A stretch of DNA of 64,000 bases from Mycolicibacterium sp. P1-18 (GCF_008329535.1 NZ_NPKR01000009.1:1-64000); one strand, 5' to 3'; numbered from the stretch's first letter, positions 51,988 to 60,136 are shown. The notes: generated by a model from the letters alone, not told the origin. Numbers and translations: made by a program.

Positions 51988-53382
51988 TCAGCGTTGTTCG
52001 AGGCGGCGAGTGACGGCGAATTCGTGGGCGGGAAACCCCTCGTGGCGAGTGAAGGCGATCACGGTGTCGGACATCCGCTTGAGCGCGTCGTGGCTGGATT
52101 TGGCGACGGCGGTTCGCTTTCTGAAGGCATCGGCGGTGACGCCGCTACTCACCTTGGCATAACCACTGGTGGGCAGCGCGGCGGGGCAGCCGATGACGAA
52201 GTTCGCCATCGACACGGTGGTCTGCTGGCCGACGAGGATTTCGCCGGCGTCGACGATCATGTCCAGCACGTGCTCTTCATCGCGAACCGCAATCTGCATG
52301 TGTTCTGGGGCGAAGGCATTGGCGACCTCGGCCGACTGCTCGACCGAGGTGGTCAGCACTGCGCCGCCGTTCTTACCCAACGCCAGCCGAGCGTATTCGG
52401 CGCGGTTGTCGGGAAGGTCGAGTAATTGCTTCGCGACCTCGATCTGGACTGCGTCGAGAAGTGCCTGGCTGTCGGTGACTAAGACGCTGGTCGAATCGGG
52501 GCCATGCTCGGCTTCGTTGAGCAGGTCGGCTGCCAGTAGGTAGGGATCGGCGGAGTCGTCGGCCAAGATGAGCGATTCGCTAGGGCCCAGGAGCATGACG
52601 CTGACGGTGCCGAAGCGCTGCACCTCGACCTGTGCGCAGGTCACCGGTGGGCTGCCGGGGCCGCACACCTTGCGGACTTGGGGCACCGTCTCGGTGCCAA
52701 AGGCCAGCGCTGCGATGCCGGCCGGACCATTGGCGCGGAAGACGTCGCGGATGCCCAGCTCGTCGGCGACGACCAACACCGCGGGGTCCACTTCACCGTC
52801 CCCGCCGGGGATCGGCGGCACCACGACGGCGATCTTCTGCACTCCGGCGACCACGGCGGGTGTTCCCAATTGCGCCATCACCGACGGATAGGACCCCTTG
52901 CCGCTGGGGACGAAGAGCCCGGCACTGGCGATCGGGCTGACCTTCTCGCCGACGGTCAGACCGGGCTCGCTCTCGAAACTCCAGTCCCCGTGCTTGGTGA
53001 GCTGCTCGTTGAATGACCTGAGGTGGGCGAGCAGGTCGCGGATCGCGGTCAGCAGCTCGGGGCTCACCTTCTCCCGTGCGGCGGCGAATTCCTCTGCCGA
53101 GACGCGGATTCGGTCGGGCGGTATCGAGATCCCGTCCCATTTCTCCAGCGCCCGGATCAGGCCGGCGTCACCGTTGTGTCGGACGTCTTCGATGATCTCC
53201 AACACGCCCTCGCGCAGCGCCGGGTCGAAGATCTTCGCGCTGCCGCGATCGTTGAGATCGGCGCGGTCGGCGGCCGACATTTCCTGCCACATACCGCGCT
53301 CGAGAAGGGGTCGGTCGGTTGACATCTGCGTGGCTCCAAGTGGGGTCGGTGACGAGAATGGGGTCGGCATCACACCTGCCAT
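51988..53382 (-). CDS. Histidinol dehydrogenase paralogue
   Basis: This 464-aa HisD-fold NAD enzyme conserves the catalytic pair Glu360-His361 (FAPEH), His293 (AEHGPDS) and His453 (EGFPAHEFAV). However, the HisD metal-ligand Asp is Asn394, the nearby His of the SHVLPT motif is Ala401 (GCPAALPTSG), and the first ligand Gln is Glu290. It may therefore oxidise a different amino-alcohol or hydroxy compound; the sulfopropanediol dehydrogenase HpsN is a known divergent HisD. I use ATG 53382, which fits a leaderless promoter; ATG at codon 20 is an alternative. Confidence 0.85.
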   Translation of the reverse strand: MAGVMPTPFSSPTPLGATQMSTDRPLLERGMWQEMSAADRADLNDRGSAKIFDPALREGVLEIIEDVRHNGDAGLIRALEKWDGISIPPDRIRVSAEEFAAAREKVSPELLTAIRDLLAHLRSFNEQLTKHGDWSFESEPGLTVGEKVSPIASAGLFVPSGKGSYPSVMAQLGTPAVVAGVQKIAVVVPPIPGGDGEVDPAVLVVADELGIRDVFRANGPAGIAALAFGTETVPQVRKVCGPGSPPVTCAQVEVQRFGTVSVMLLGPSESLILADDSADPYLLAADLLNEAEHGPDSTSVLVTDSQALLDAVQIEVAKQLLDLPDNRAEYARLALGKNGGAVLTTSVEQSAEVANAFAPEHMQIAVRDEEHVLDMIVDAGEILVGQQTTVSMANFVIGCPAALPTSGYAKVSSGVTADAFRKRTAVAKSSHDALKRMSDTVIAFTRHEGFPAHEFAVTRRLEQR

Positions 53383-53384
53383 GT

Positions 53385-53420
53385 GTCTTGTATACGAGAC
53401 GTTGATCTCCAGTGCAAGAC
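53385..53420 (-). promoter_or_regulatory. Promoter/operator of hisD-like operon, leaderless
   Basis: On the minus strand, -35 TTGCAC (53417-53412), a 17-bp spacer, -10 TATACA (53394-53389), then six bases and the ATG at 53382. A 16-bp near-palindrome GTCTTGTATACGAGAC (53385-53400) covers the -10. A degenerate copy, ATCTCCAGTGCAAGAC (53405-53420), covers the -35, 20 bp away. The geometry predicts a leaderless mRNA under IclR-type control. Confidence 0.65.
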
Positions 53421-53541
53421 GAACGGCGAGATTGGTGCGCGGAATCTCCAGGTGGTCGACGCAGGTCTTGGCATGACGATGCGCCGACGGTTGCAGGCCG
53501 TCGGCATCGCGGGCGAGCCGCCCGAACGGGCGGTGGTCCGC

Positions 53542-54270
53542 CTAGAGGTTGCCGGCGCCCGCGATGGGGATGACGGCGCCACTGAGAAAAGGTGCGGTGT
53601 TCGACAGAAGGAATTCGACGGTGGCGCCGATGTCGGTGGCATTTCCGAAGCGCCCCGCCGGGATACGAGCCAGCAGTTCAGAGCTGATTTGCGGGTCGTC
53701 GAGATATTGCGCCGTCATGTTGGTGCGGAAGTAGCCCGGGCACACGCACGTCACGCACAGGCCCTGAGCACTCCACTCCATGGCCAGAGTCGCCGCGAGT
53801 GCCGACGTGGCGGCCTTGGAGGCGTTGTAGTCGGCGAAGTGGGCTTCTGGGCGCATCGCATTGACCGACGCGTTCACCACGATCGCGCCCGGTCTGGCAA
53901 GCGTGCGGTGCGCGGCCTGGGCACCATGCAGAATCCCGACCACGTTGACGTCGAGCACCCGCCGAAACGTCACAGCGTCGAGGTGCTCTGCGGGCTTGCC
54001 TTCGCCGTCGATACCGGCGTTGAGGAACGCGCCGTCGAGCCCGCCGAACGCCCGCACGGCGTCATCGAAGGCTGCTGACACCGCGTCCGCGTCGGCGGCA
54101 TCGGCAACACTGCCGCCGACCGCCGACCCGCGGTCCGTGGCGGCGGACACCGATTCGTCGCGCGTCCCGGTTACCCAGACCCGATGTCCTGCGTCGGTGA
54201 GGTGCCGGGCGCACATGTCACCGATTCCGCTGGTACCTCCGGTGATCAGGTAGCGGCGTGAACCGGTCAC
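53542..54270 (-). CDS. Short-chain dehydrogenase/reductase
   Basis: This 242-aa classical SDR has TGGTSGIG cofactor loop (10-17), the NAG motif in LNAGID, catalytic Ser in VNASVNAM and Tyr-x3-Lys in DYNASKAA. The start is GTG 54270, overlapping the Zn-dehydrogenase stop as GTGA. It is co-transcribed with that gene, so the two probably act in sequence on one substrate. Longer frames upstream are spurious. Confidence 0.9.
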   Translation of the reverse strand: MTGSRRYLITGGTSGIGDMCARHLTDAGHRVWVTGTRDESVSAATDRGSAVGGSVADAADADAVSAAFDDAVRAFGGLDGAFLNAGIDGEGKPAEHLDAVTFRRVLDVNVVGILHGAQAAHRTLARPGAIVVNASVNAMRPEAHFADYNASKAATSALAATLAMEWSAQGLCVTCVCPGYFRTNMTAQYLDDPQISSELLARIPAGRFGNATDIGATVEFLLSNTAPFLSGAVIPIAGAGNL

Positions 54271-55280
54271 GAGGCGCACCGGATCAATACCTTGATGGAT
54301 TCGCCCATGCCGCCCTCGGCGAGGAAGGTCGGGATCCGGTCGAGGTCGACGGTGTGAGTGACGATTGCGTTGTACCGGCTGGGCTCGGCCGCCAACGCGG
54401 TCAGCGCCTCGTCGACGTGCCGGTCGTCGAACCCAACGCTGCCGATGATGCGCAGGCTGTGCTCGACGATCGTGGACGGCAGCACCGTGGCCGCTGCGTG
54501 GCCGAGGGCTATTAAGAGGACTGACCCGCCACGTGCGGTGGCGGCGATCGCGGCTTCGAGTGAGCCGGGATAGCCCGCTGCGTCGACTACGACCTGGAAG
54601 CGCGTGCTGCCGTCGAGTGTGCCGAGGGCAGCGCCCTGCGAGAGGGCTAGGTCGGCACGCCGGGTGTTCGGTTCTACGACAGTCACCTTTGCGCGAGGCC
54701 AGCGCCGCGACGTCTCTGCGTGCGTCAGCGCTCCGATCGGCCCATAACCGAGAATGGCTATTGACTCGAGGGTGTTGACCGGAAGTTGGTCGACGGCGCA
54801 CATGACGACCGCCAAGGGTTCGGCGAGCACCGCGTCGACGGAATCCAGCGTGGCTGGCACCCGATGGAGACTGTCACCGGGGATGACCATGGCATCCGCG
54901 TAACCACCGGGTCGGGCCTCACCGAGCCACTGCAGATCGTCGGCGAAACGATCGGATCGCAGGCGCCCGTCCTCGACGCTGCAGGGGATTCGGGAATCGG
55001 CCACCACCCCGTCGCCGGCGGCGAACCCCGGATGACGAGATCGACGCACCCGACCGGCGACCTCGTGGCCCAACGTGGCGGGCCAGTACGCCACCCAGTC
55101 TCCGGTGCGGAGTACGTGCAGATCAGAACCGCAAATCCCGGCGTAGTCGACGTCGACGAGCACCTCGCCGTCGGCGAGGTCGGGCAATTCGCGGTTGCCG
55201 ACGGTCAGCGACAGATCCTCGTTGAGAAGCAGTGCCGTGGCGCTAACCGCGTCTCGAGATGATTCTGCGGTGTAAGACAT
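54267..55280 (-). CDS. Zinc-binding alcohol dehydrogenase (MDR family)
   Basis: This 337-aa protein has catalytic zinc ligands Cys50 (GICGSDLH) and His72-Glu73 (GHEVAG) and a Rossmann segment ILGYGPIGAL. The structural-zinc four-Cys lobe is missing; the corresponding region has only Cys100. The ATG at 55280 directly follows an IclR-type motif with a -10 placed for leaderless transcription. It is first in an adh-sdr unit. Confidence 0.87.
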   Translation of the reverse strand: MSYTAESSRDAVSATALLLNEDLSLTVGNRELPDLADGEVLVDVDYAGICGSDLHVLRTGDWVAYWPATLGHEVAGRVRRSRHPGFAAGDGVVADSRIPCSVEDGRLRSDRFADDLQWLGEARPGGYADAMVIPGDSLHRVPATLDSVDAVLAEPLAVVMCAVDQLPVNTLESIAILGYGPIGALTHAETSRRWPRAKVTVVEPNTRRADLALSQGAALGTLDGSTRFQVVVDAAGYPGSLEAAIAATARGGSVLLIALGHAAATVLPSTIVEHSLRIIGSVGFDDRHVDEALTALAAEPSRYNAIVTHTVDLDRIPTFLAEGGMGESIKVLIRCAS

Positions 55281-55282
55281 CG

Positions 55283-55315
55283 GTCTTGAATACCAGACTG
55301 GAACTCAAAGTGGAA
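55283..55315 (-). promoter_or_regulatory. Promoter/operator of adh-sdr operon, leaderless
   Basis: On the minus strand, TTCCAC (55315-55310), 17-bp spacer, TATTCA (55292-55287), then six bases to the ATG at 55280. The motif GTCTTGAATACCAGAC (55283-55298) covers the -10 with exactly the same geometry as at the hisD-like promoter. Confidence 0.6.
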
Positions 55316-55330
55316 TAGGAAATGCGGGTC

Positions 55331-56140
55331 TCAGGCGATCCCCAAGGCGTCTTCGTCGCCATGGGCGTCATCGACGCGTGCGCCGAAGCTCGCCGAGAAT
55401 TCCCCGGCTGTCGCCACAACGGCCGTGATCATTTCTTCTGCCTGCCCGGCAGTCTTGGTCGTCGACATGTAGGCCACGCCGAGCGCAGCGACCGCGCGGC
55501 GATCACGTGTAAGCACCGGACTGGCGATGCAATCGATGCCGGAAGTGGTGGTGCCCTGTTCGTAGGCGTAGCCCTCCTGGCGCACACCCTTGAGCACCTC
55601 GCGCAGATCCGACAGTGAGGTAGGACCTTCACCGGTGCGGGACTGCCAGGTGTAGCCGTCGTACATCGTCGAAAGCTGTTCGACGTCAAGCCGGCTCAAG
55701 ATCGCCCGACCTACCGCCGTCAGGTGTGCCGGGAGGCGAGAGCCAATCTCCGTCACCAGGCGGACTCCGGGTGTCAACGGTTCCCGCTTATCCAAGTAGA
55801 TGACGTCGGTGCCTTGCAGCACGGCCAGATGTGACGTTTCGTGTGTTGCCGTTGTCAGAGCCAACATATAGCGCTGACCCGCCCGATGTAGAGGCCCCGA
55901 ACGCATATAGGACGCACCTACTTCGAACGCCGACACCCCCAGCGTCCAGGCTCGCTGATCGGGCCAATAAGAGACGAAGCGACGCTCACGCATCACGTTG
56001 AGCAGGTGGTGGGTCGTACTTTTGGGCAGGGTCAGCGTTTCGGCAATCTCCATCGTTGCCATCGGCATTCCCCGTCGGGCCAGCAGGTCGAGCACGTCCA
56101 TTACGCGCTCCGCCGATTTGACTCGACTCGTCGTCGCCAC
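55331..56140 (-). CDS. IclR-family transcriptional regulator
   Basis: This 269-aa regulator has an N-terminal winged helix (about residues 10-65; MEIAETLTLPKSTTHHLL) and a C-terminal effector-binding IclR domain with ...GSRLPAHLTAVGRAILS and the conserved GIDCIASPV segment. The start is GTG 56140 after AAGAAGGGCGG. Its own upstream region carries the 16-bp motif shared with the cluster, so it is the likely regulator of hisD-like, adh and ammonia-lyase units and of itself. Confidence 0.92.
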   Translation of the reverse strand: MATTSRVKSAERVMDVLDLLARRGMPMATMEIAETLTLPKSTTHHLLNVMRERRFVSYWPDQRAWTLGVSAFEVGASYMRSGPLHRAGQRYMLALTTATHETSHLAVLQGTDVIYLDKREPLTPGVRLVTEIGSRLPAHLTAVGRAILSRLDVEQLSTMYDGYTWQSRTGEGPTSLSDLREVLKGVRQEGYAYEQGTTTSGIDCIASPVLTRDRRAVAALGVAYMSTTKTAGQAEEMITAVVATAGEFSASFGARVDDAHGDEDALGIA

Positions 56141-56163
56141 GGCCGCCCTTCTTTCTAATCAGC

Positions 56164-56179
56164 GTCTCGCATACAAGAC
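56164..56179. promoter_or_regulatory. IclR-type operator upstream of iclR
   Basis: GTCTCGCATACAAGAC lies 24 bp upstream of the IclR start and matches the four other elements in the cluster. On the minus strand its centre TATGCG could act as -10. It supports autoregulation. Confidence 0.6.
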
Positions 56180-56371
56180 TTCGATCTGCAATATCAGCGT
56201 AGACGACGAAGGAGGAACAACCCCTCGCACGTCGGGACGTGCTCGGAGTGTCTCGGCCCCGAGACCAGTGGCGTCACCTAGCCAACCCCGCGGCAAGCGA
56301 TCGCGGACGGCGACGGCGTAGTTCACGACAACCCTCGTGGGCACGAGACTCAACAAGCGTGCGGTGAGCAG

Positions 56372-56863
56372 TTAGGGCGTGACCTCGTTCAGCTTTCCGG
56401 TCGCCACGTCGAAGACGAAGCCCCGCAGCGACTCGTGCAGGGTGACGAAGGGGCTGGCCTCGATGCGGCGCAACGACTGCCGCACGTCGTCGTCGAGATC
56501 GGCGAACGCCTCGGCCGCCCACTGCGGCTTGAGGCCCGTCTCGTCCTGGATCTGCTGCTTGAACCCGTCGTCGGTGAAGGTCAGCATGCCGCAGTCGGTG
56601 TGGTGGATCAGGATGATCTCGCGGGTGCCGAGCAGGCGCTGGCTGATCGCCAGCGACCGGATCTCGTCGTCGGTCACCACGCCGCCCGCATTGCGGATGA
56701 CGTGGGCCTCCCCCTCGGCCACGCCGAGGATCCGGTACACGTCGAGGCGGGCGTCCATGCAGGCGAGGACCGCGACGTGCTTGCTCGGCGGCAACGGCAG
56801 CGGCCCGCTGAACCCCGCGGCGTACACCTCGTTGTTCTTCAGATACTCGTCGGTCACGGACAC
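56372..56863 (-). CDS. Beta-class carbonic anhydrase
   Basis: This 163-aa protein has zinc ligands Cys35 (with Asp37 and Arg39 in CMDAR), His88 and Cys91 (HHTDCG). This is the short cytoplasmic beta type like M. tuberculosis Rv1284, which neighbours cysD there. It hydrates CO2 to bicarbonate. The start is GTG 56863 after a near-perfect AGGAGG, six bases away. Confidence 0.93.
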   Translation of the reverse strand: MSVTDEYLKNNEVYAAGFSGPLPLPPSKHVAVLACMDARLDVYRILGVAEGEAHVIRNAGGVVTDDEIRSLAISQRLLGTREIILIHHTDCGMLTFTDDGFKQQIQDETGLKPQWAAEAFADLDDDVRQSLRRIEASPFVTLHESLRGFVFDVATGKLNEVTP

Positions 56864-56874
56864 TGGGACCTCCT

Positions 56875-56917
56875 CTACGGGCAGACGGCGGTAACGCTAG
56901 CTGCCGCCTGCCCGTAG
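56875..56917 (-). terminator. Strong hairpin between GT39 gene and carbonic anhydrase
   Basis: 10-bp arms CTACGGGCAG (56875-56884) and CTGCCCGTAG (56908-56917), with further inner pairing GCGG/CCGC (56888-56891, 56904-56907). It lies just after the GT39 stop (56926) and immediately before the carbonic anhydrase ribosome site. It is probably a terminator for the glycosyltransferase operon; a role in the carbonic anhydrase leader is possible. Confidence 0.6.
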
Positions 56918-56925
56918 TCCGAGGT

Positions 56926-58833
56926 TCAGGATCGCGGTGATTGCAGGTCGTAGACCGTGGTGCCGCCGACGTCGGTCTTGGTGAACGTCTTCTCCACCCA
57001 CGCCGAGATGTCGGCGGCCGAGCCGGTGCGGTGCCAGGACGGCCCGCCGTGACCCGACTGCCCGAGGAAGTAGCGCACCTGGCCGTCGGCGACGTACTGC
57101 TGGAACTGCGCGAGCGTCGGGGACGGGTCACCGCCGGCGAAGCCACCGATGGACATCAGCGACGTGCCCGTCTTGAGCTCCAGATCGCTCACCGACATCG
57201 ACCCGATACCCGCTGCCGCCCAACGGTTGTCGGCACCCTTGAGCATGTCCTCGAGCTGCGGGCTGTCGGAGCGGCCAAAGCCACCCGGCCCGCCGGGGCC
57301 GCCGAACCCGAAGCCGCCGGCCTTCTGCGGACCCGACATGGTCCCGGGTCCGTTGTGGGAACTGGCGACGTTGTAGATCGTGAACGCCGCCGACCCGCCG
57401 AGTCCGACGACCACGGTCGCCACCACGACGGCGACGGCTGCCCTGCCGAGACGGTGGGCCCGCACGGCGAGCAGCGCCGCCACCACGATCGACCCGACCA
57501 GCACGATCCACCGGATCGCCGGCCACCACTCGGGCGTGCGGTTCAGCAGCGCGAAGGCCCAGACGCCGGTGGCCACCAGCATCACTGCGAGCACCACGCG
57601 GGGCACCCACGACTCCCGACGCGCGACGAGCTGCGCGACCGAAATGCCCACGAGTGCGCCGACGGCCGGAGCAAGGGCGACGTTGTAGTACGGATGCACG
57701 GTGCCCGCCATGAAGCTGAACACCACGCCGGTCACCAGAAGCCAACCGCCCCAGAGCAACACGCCCGCACGAACGCGGTCGGTGCGCGGTGCGCGCAGGG
57801 TCAGCCACAGGGTGGCGACAAGTCCGATCAACGCCGCGGGCAGCAGCCAGGACGCCTCGGCGCCCATCGACGCCCCGAACAGTCGGCCGATGCCGGGGTC
57901 GCCGCCGAAGAACAGGTTCATGCCACCGCCGCCGAAGCCATGTCCCGGGCCGGGGCCGCCACCGCCGCCGGGGCCACCGCCCTCGTTGCCGGCGATGCGC
58001 TCGATGCCGTTGTAGCCGAACGCAAGTTGCAGCAGGCTGTTGTCGGTCGACCCGGCGATGTAGGGACGGGAATCCGCCGGCCACAGGCTGACCAGCGCGA
58101 CGTACCACCCGGCCGACGCGATCATCGTGGCGCCGCCGACGAGCAACGCGCCCAGCCGCTTCCACACTCCGAAGGGCGCCGCGACCAGCACGGCCACCGC
58201 CAGACCGGGTACGACGAGGAAGGCCTGCAACATCTTGGTCAGGAACGCGAAGCCGACCGCGCACCCCGTCCACGCCATCCACATCGTCATCAGCCGCACG
58301 GTGCTCGCGTCGATGGCACGCACCGTGCAGTAGGCCGCCACCAGGAGCAGCAGCACCAGCAGCGCATCCGGGTTGTTGTAGCGGAACATCAACGCGGCCA
58401 CCGGCGTCAGCGCCAGCACCAGGCCGGCGATGAGACCGGCCTGGGCGCCGCTGGTCCGCCGGACGGTGGCGTACAGCACGGCGACCGCACCCACGCCCAT
58501 CAACGCCTCGGGCAGCAGCATGGTGAACTCGTTGAAGCCGAACAGCCTGCCCGACAGTCCCATCACCCACATCGCCGCGGGCGGCTTGTCGACCGTGATG
58601 GCGTTGCCCGCGTCGAACGAGCCGAACAGCAGCGCCTTCCAGTCCTGGGTGCCGGCCTGGGCGGCGGCCGCGTAGTAGTTGTTGGCCCAGCCCGAGGAGC
58701 CGAGCCCCCACAGGTAGAGCACGCCGGTGCCCAGCAGCAGCGCCCAGAACGCGGGTCTCGTCCAGCGCGGGTCGGCGGGGGCCGGGTCGTCGACGACGGC
58801 GTCCGGTTGGACGTCTTCGGCAGTCAGAGTCAC
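56926..58833 (-). CDS. GT39-family polyprenol-phosphate sugar transferase (ArnT/YkcB-like)
   Basis: This 635-aa GT-C integral membrane enzyme has about 11-12 helices in the N-terminal 460 residues, with NNYYAAAAQAGTQDW in the first extracytoplasmic loop and AITVDKPPAAMWVMG following. It has Gly-rich extracytoplasmic inserts (GGGPGGGGGPGPGHGFGGGG and a later Gly/Phe/Pro-rich segment). The C-terminal domain ends ...TTVYDLQ. The start is GTG 58833 after GAGGAA. It probably moves a sugar from a polyprenyl-phosphate carrier to an external acceptor. Confidence 0.87.
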   Translation of the reverse strand: MTLTAEDVQPDAVVDDPAPADPRWTRPAFWALLLGTGVLYLWGLGSSGWANNYYAAAAQAGTQDWKALLFGSFDAGNAITVDKPPAAMWVMGLSGRLFGFNEFTMLLPEALMGVGAVAVLYATVRRTSGAQAGLIAGLVLALTPVAALMFRYNNPDALLVLLLLVAAYCTVRAIDASTVRLMTMWMAWTGCAVGFAFLTKMLQAFLVVPGLAVAVLVAAPFGVWKRLGALLVGGATMIASAGWYVALVSLWPADSRPYIAGSTDNSLLQLAFGYNGIERIAGNEGGGPGGGGGPGPGHGFGGGGMNLFFGGDPGIGRLFGASMGAEASWLLPAALIGLVATLWLTLRAPRTDRVRAGVLLWGGWLLVTGVVFSFMAGTVHPYYNVALAPAVGALVGISVAQLVARRESWVPRVVLAVMLVATGVWAFALLNRTPEWWPAIRWIVLVGSIVVAALLAVRAHRLGRAAVAVVVATVVVGLGGSAAFTIYNVASSHNGPGTMSGPQKAGGFGFGGPGGPGGFGRSDSPQLEDMLKGADNRWAAAGIGSMSVSDLELKTGTSLMSIGGFAGGDPSPTLAQFQQYVADGQVRYFLGQSGHGGPSWHRTGSAADISAWVEKTFTKTDVGGTTVYDLQSPRS

Positions 58834-58858
58834 AGTCGTTCCTCGAGTCTTGGTCGGG

Positions 58859-60136
58859 TCAGTGCGTCCGGCGGGGGTGGAACACCCAGCCGCGCAGGAG
58901 GACGAAGCGGACGGCGGTGGCGAGCAGGTTGGCCAGCACCAGCACCGACAGTTCGAGCATGCGGTGTGGTTGCGCGACGAAGGCGTGCAGCCCGGCCAGC
59001 GCACCACTGGTGATCGCCAGCGCGATCGCGAACACGATGAGCCCCTCGACGTGGTGTCTGGCCGCCTTCGTGGTGCCCGAGACGCCGAACGTGAAGCGGC
59101 GGTTGGCCGCGGTGTTGGCGATCGCCGTCACCAGCAGTGCGACGAAGTTCGCCACCTGGGCCCCGATCAGCGGGTGCAGCACCATGAACAGCAGCAGGTA
59201 CGCCACCGTCGACAGCACGCCGACGGCACCGAACCGCACCACCTGGCGGAACAGGGAGTTGGGCGCGGCGGCCGACGACTGCGACGGCGCCAGTTGCGCG
59301 GCAATGGCGTTGACGGGAATCGAGCCGCTGGCGAAGCCACGCAGCAGCCGGCCGACGCCCTTGAGGTCTGCGGTGGCCGTCGCGACGATGTCGACCCGGC
59401 TGTCGGGGTCGTCGACCCAGTCGACCGGAACCTCGTGGATGCGCAGGCCGCTGCGCTCGGCCAGCACCAGCAGTTCGGTGTCGAAGAACCAGCCCGTGTC
59501 GGCGACGTGCGGCAGCAACCGGTGCGCGACGTCGGCGCGGATCGCCTTGAAGCCGCACTGGGCGTCGGAGAAGCGGGCGTGCAACGTCGACCGGAGAATC
59601 AGGTTGTAGCAGCGGGAGATGAACTCGCGCTTGGGTCCGCGCACCACCCGCGACCCGCGGCCGAGCCGGGTGCCGATCGACAGGTCCGAGTGACCGGAGA
59701 TCAGCGGCGCGACGAGCGGGCTGACCGCGGCCAGATCGGTCGACAGGTCGACGTCCATGTAGGCCAGCACCATGGCGTCGGACTGCGACCAGACGTGGTG
59801 CAGCGCGCGGCCGCGGCCCTTCTCCTCCAACCGCACGGCGCGGACGCCCTCAAGTTCCTCCGCCAATTCCGCGGCGATGCGAGGGGTGTCGTCGACGCTG
59901 GCGTTGTCGGCGATGGTGATGCGCACCTGGTACGGGAAGTTGTCGCTCAGGTAGCGGTGCAGCCGGCGCACCGAGTCGGCGAGCGCGCCCTGCTCGTTGT
60001 ACACCGGGATGACGACGTCGAGCACCGGGACGCCGAGCCGGCGGGCCTCCTGCGCGGCATTCGGCCGCGATCCGAACGCGGTAGCCCTGGGAACCATTGC
60101 GACCTCCACGAGGTCGGCTTCCTGAATGTCCGTCAT
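58859..60136 (-). CDS. GT2 glycosyltransferase fused to GtrA-like membrane domain
   Basis: In this 425-aa protein residues 38-250 form a DPM1-like GT2 domain (VVIPVYNEQ; metal-binding YMDVDLSTDL; acceptor motif QCGFKA). Residues about 290-420 contain four helices of the GtrA type. It should synthesise a polyprenyl-phosphate sugar and help flip it. It lies between two GT39 genes, the donor-maker flanked by donor-users. It starts 55 bp after the upstream GT39 stop. Confidence 0.88.
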   Translation of the reverse strand: MTDIQEADLVEVAMVPRATAFGSRPNAAQEARRLGVPVLDVVIPVYNEQGALADSVRRLHRYLSDNFPYQVRITIADNASVDDTPRIAAELAEELEGVRAVRLEEKGRGRALHHVWSQSDAMVLAYMDVDLSTDLAAVSPLVAPLISGHSDLSIGTRLGRGSRVVRGPKREFISRCYNLILRSTLHARFSDAQCGFKAIRADVAHRLLPHVADTGWFFDTELLVLAERSGLRIHEVPVDWVDDPDSRVDIVATATADLKGVGRLLRGFASGSIPVNAIAAQLAPSQSSAAAPNSLFRQVVRFGAVGVLSTVAYLLLFMVLHPLIGAQVANFVALLVTAIANTAANRRFTFGVSGTTKAARHHVEGLIVFAIALAITSGALAGLHAFVAQPHRMLELSVLVLANLLATAVRFVLLRGWVFHPRRTH

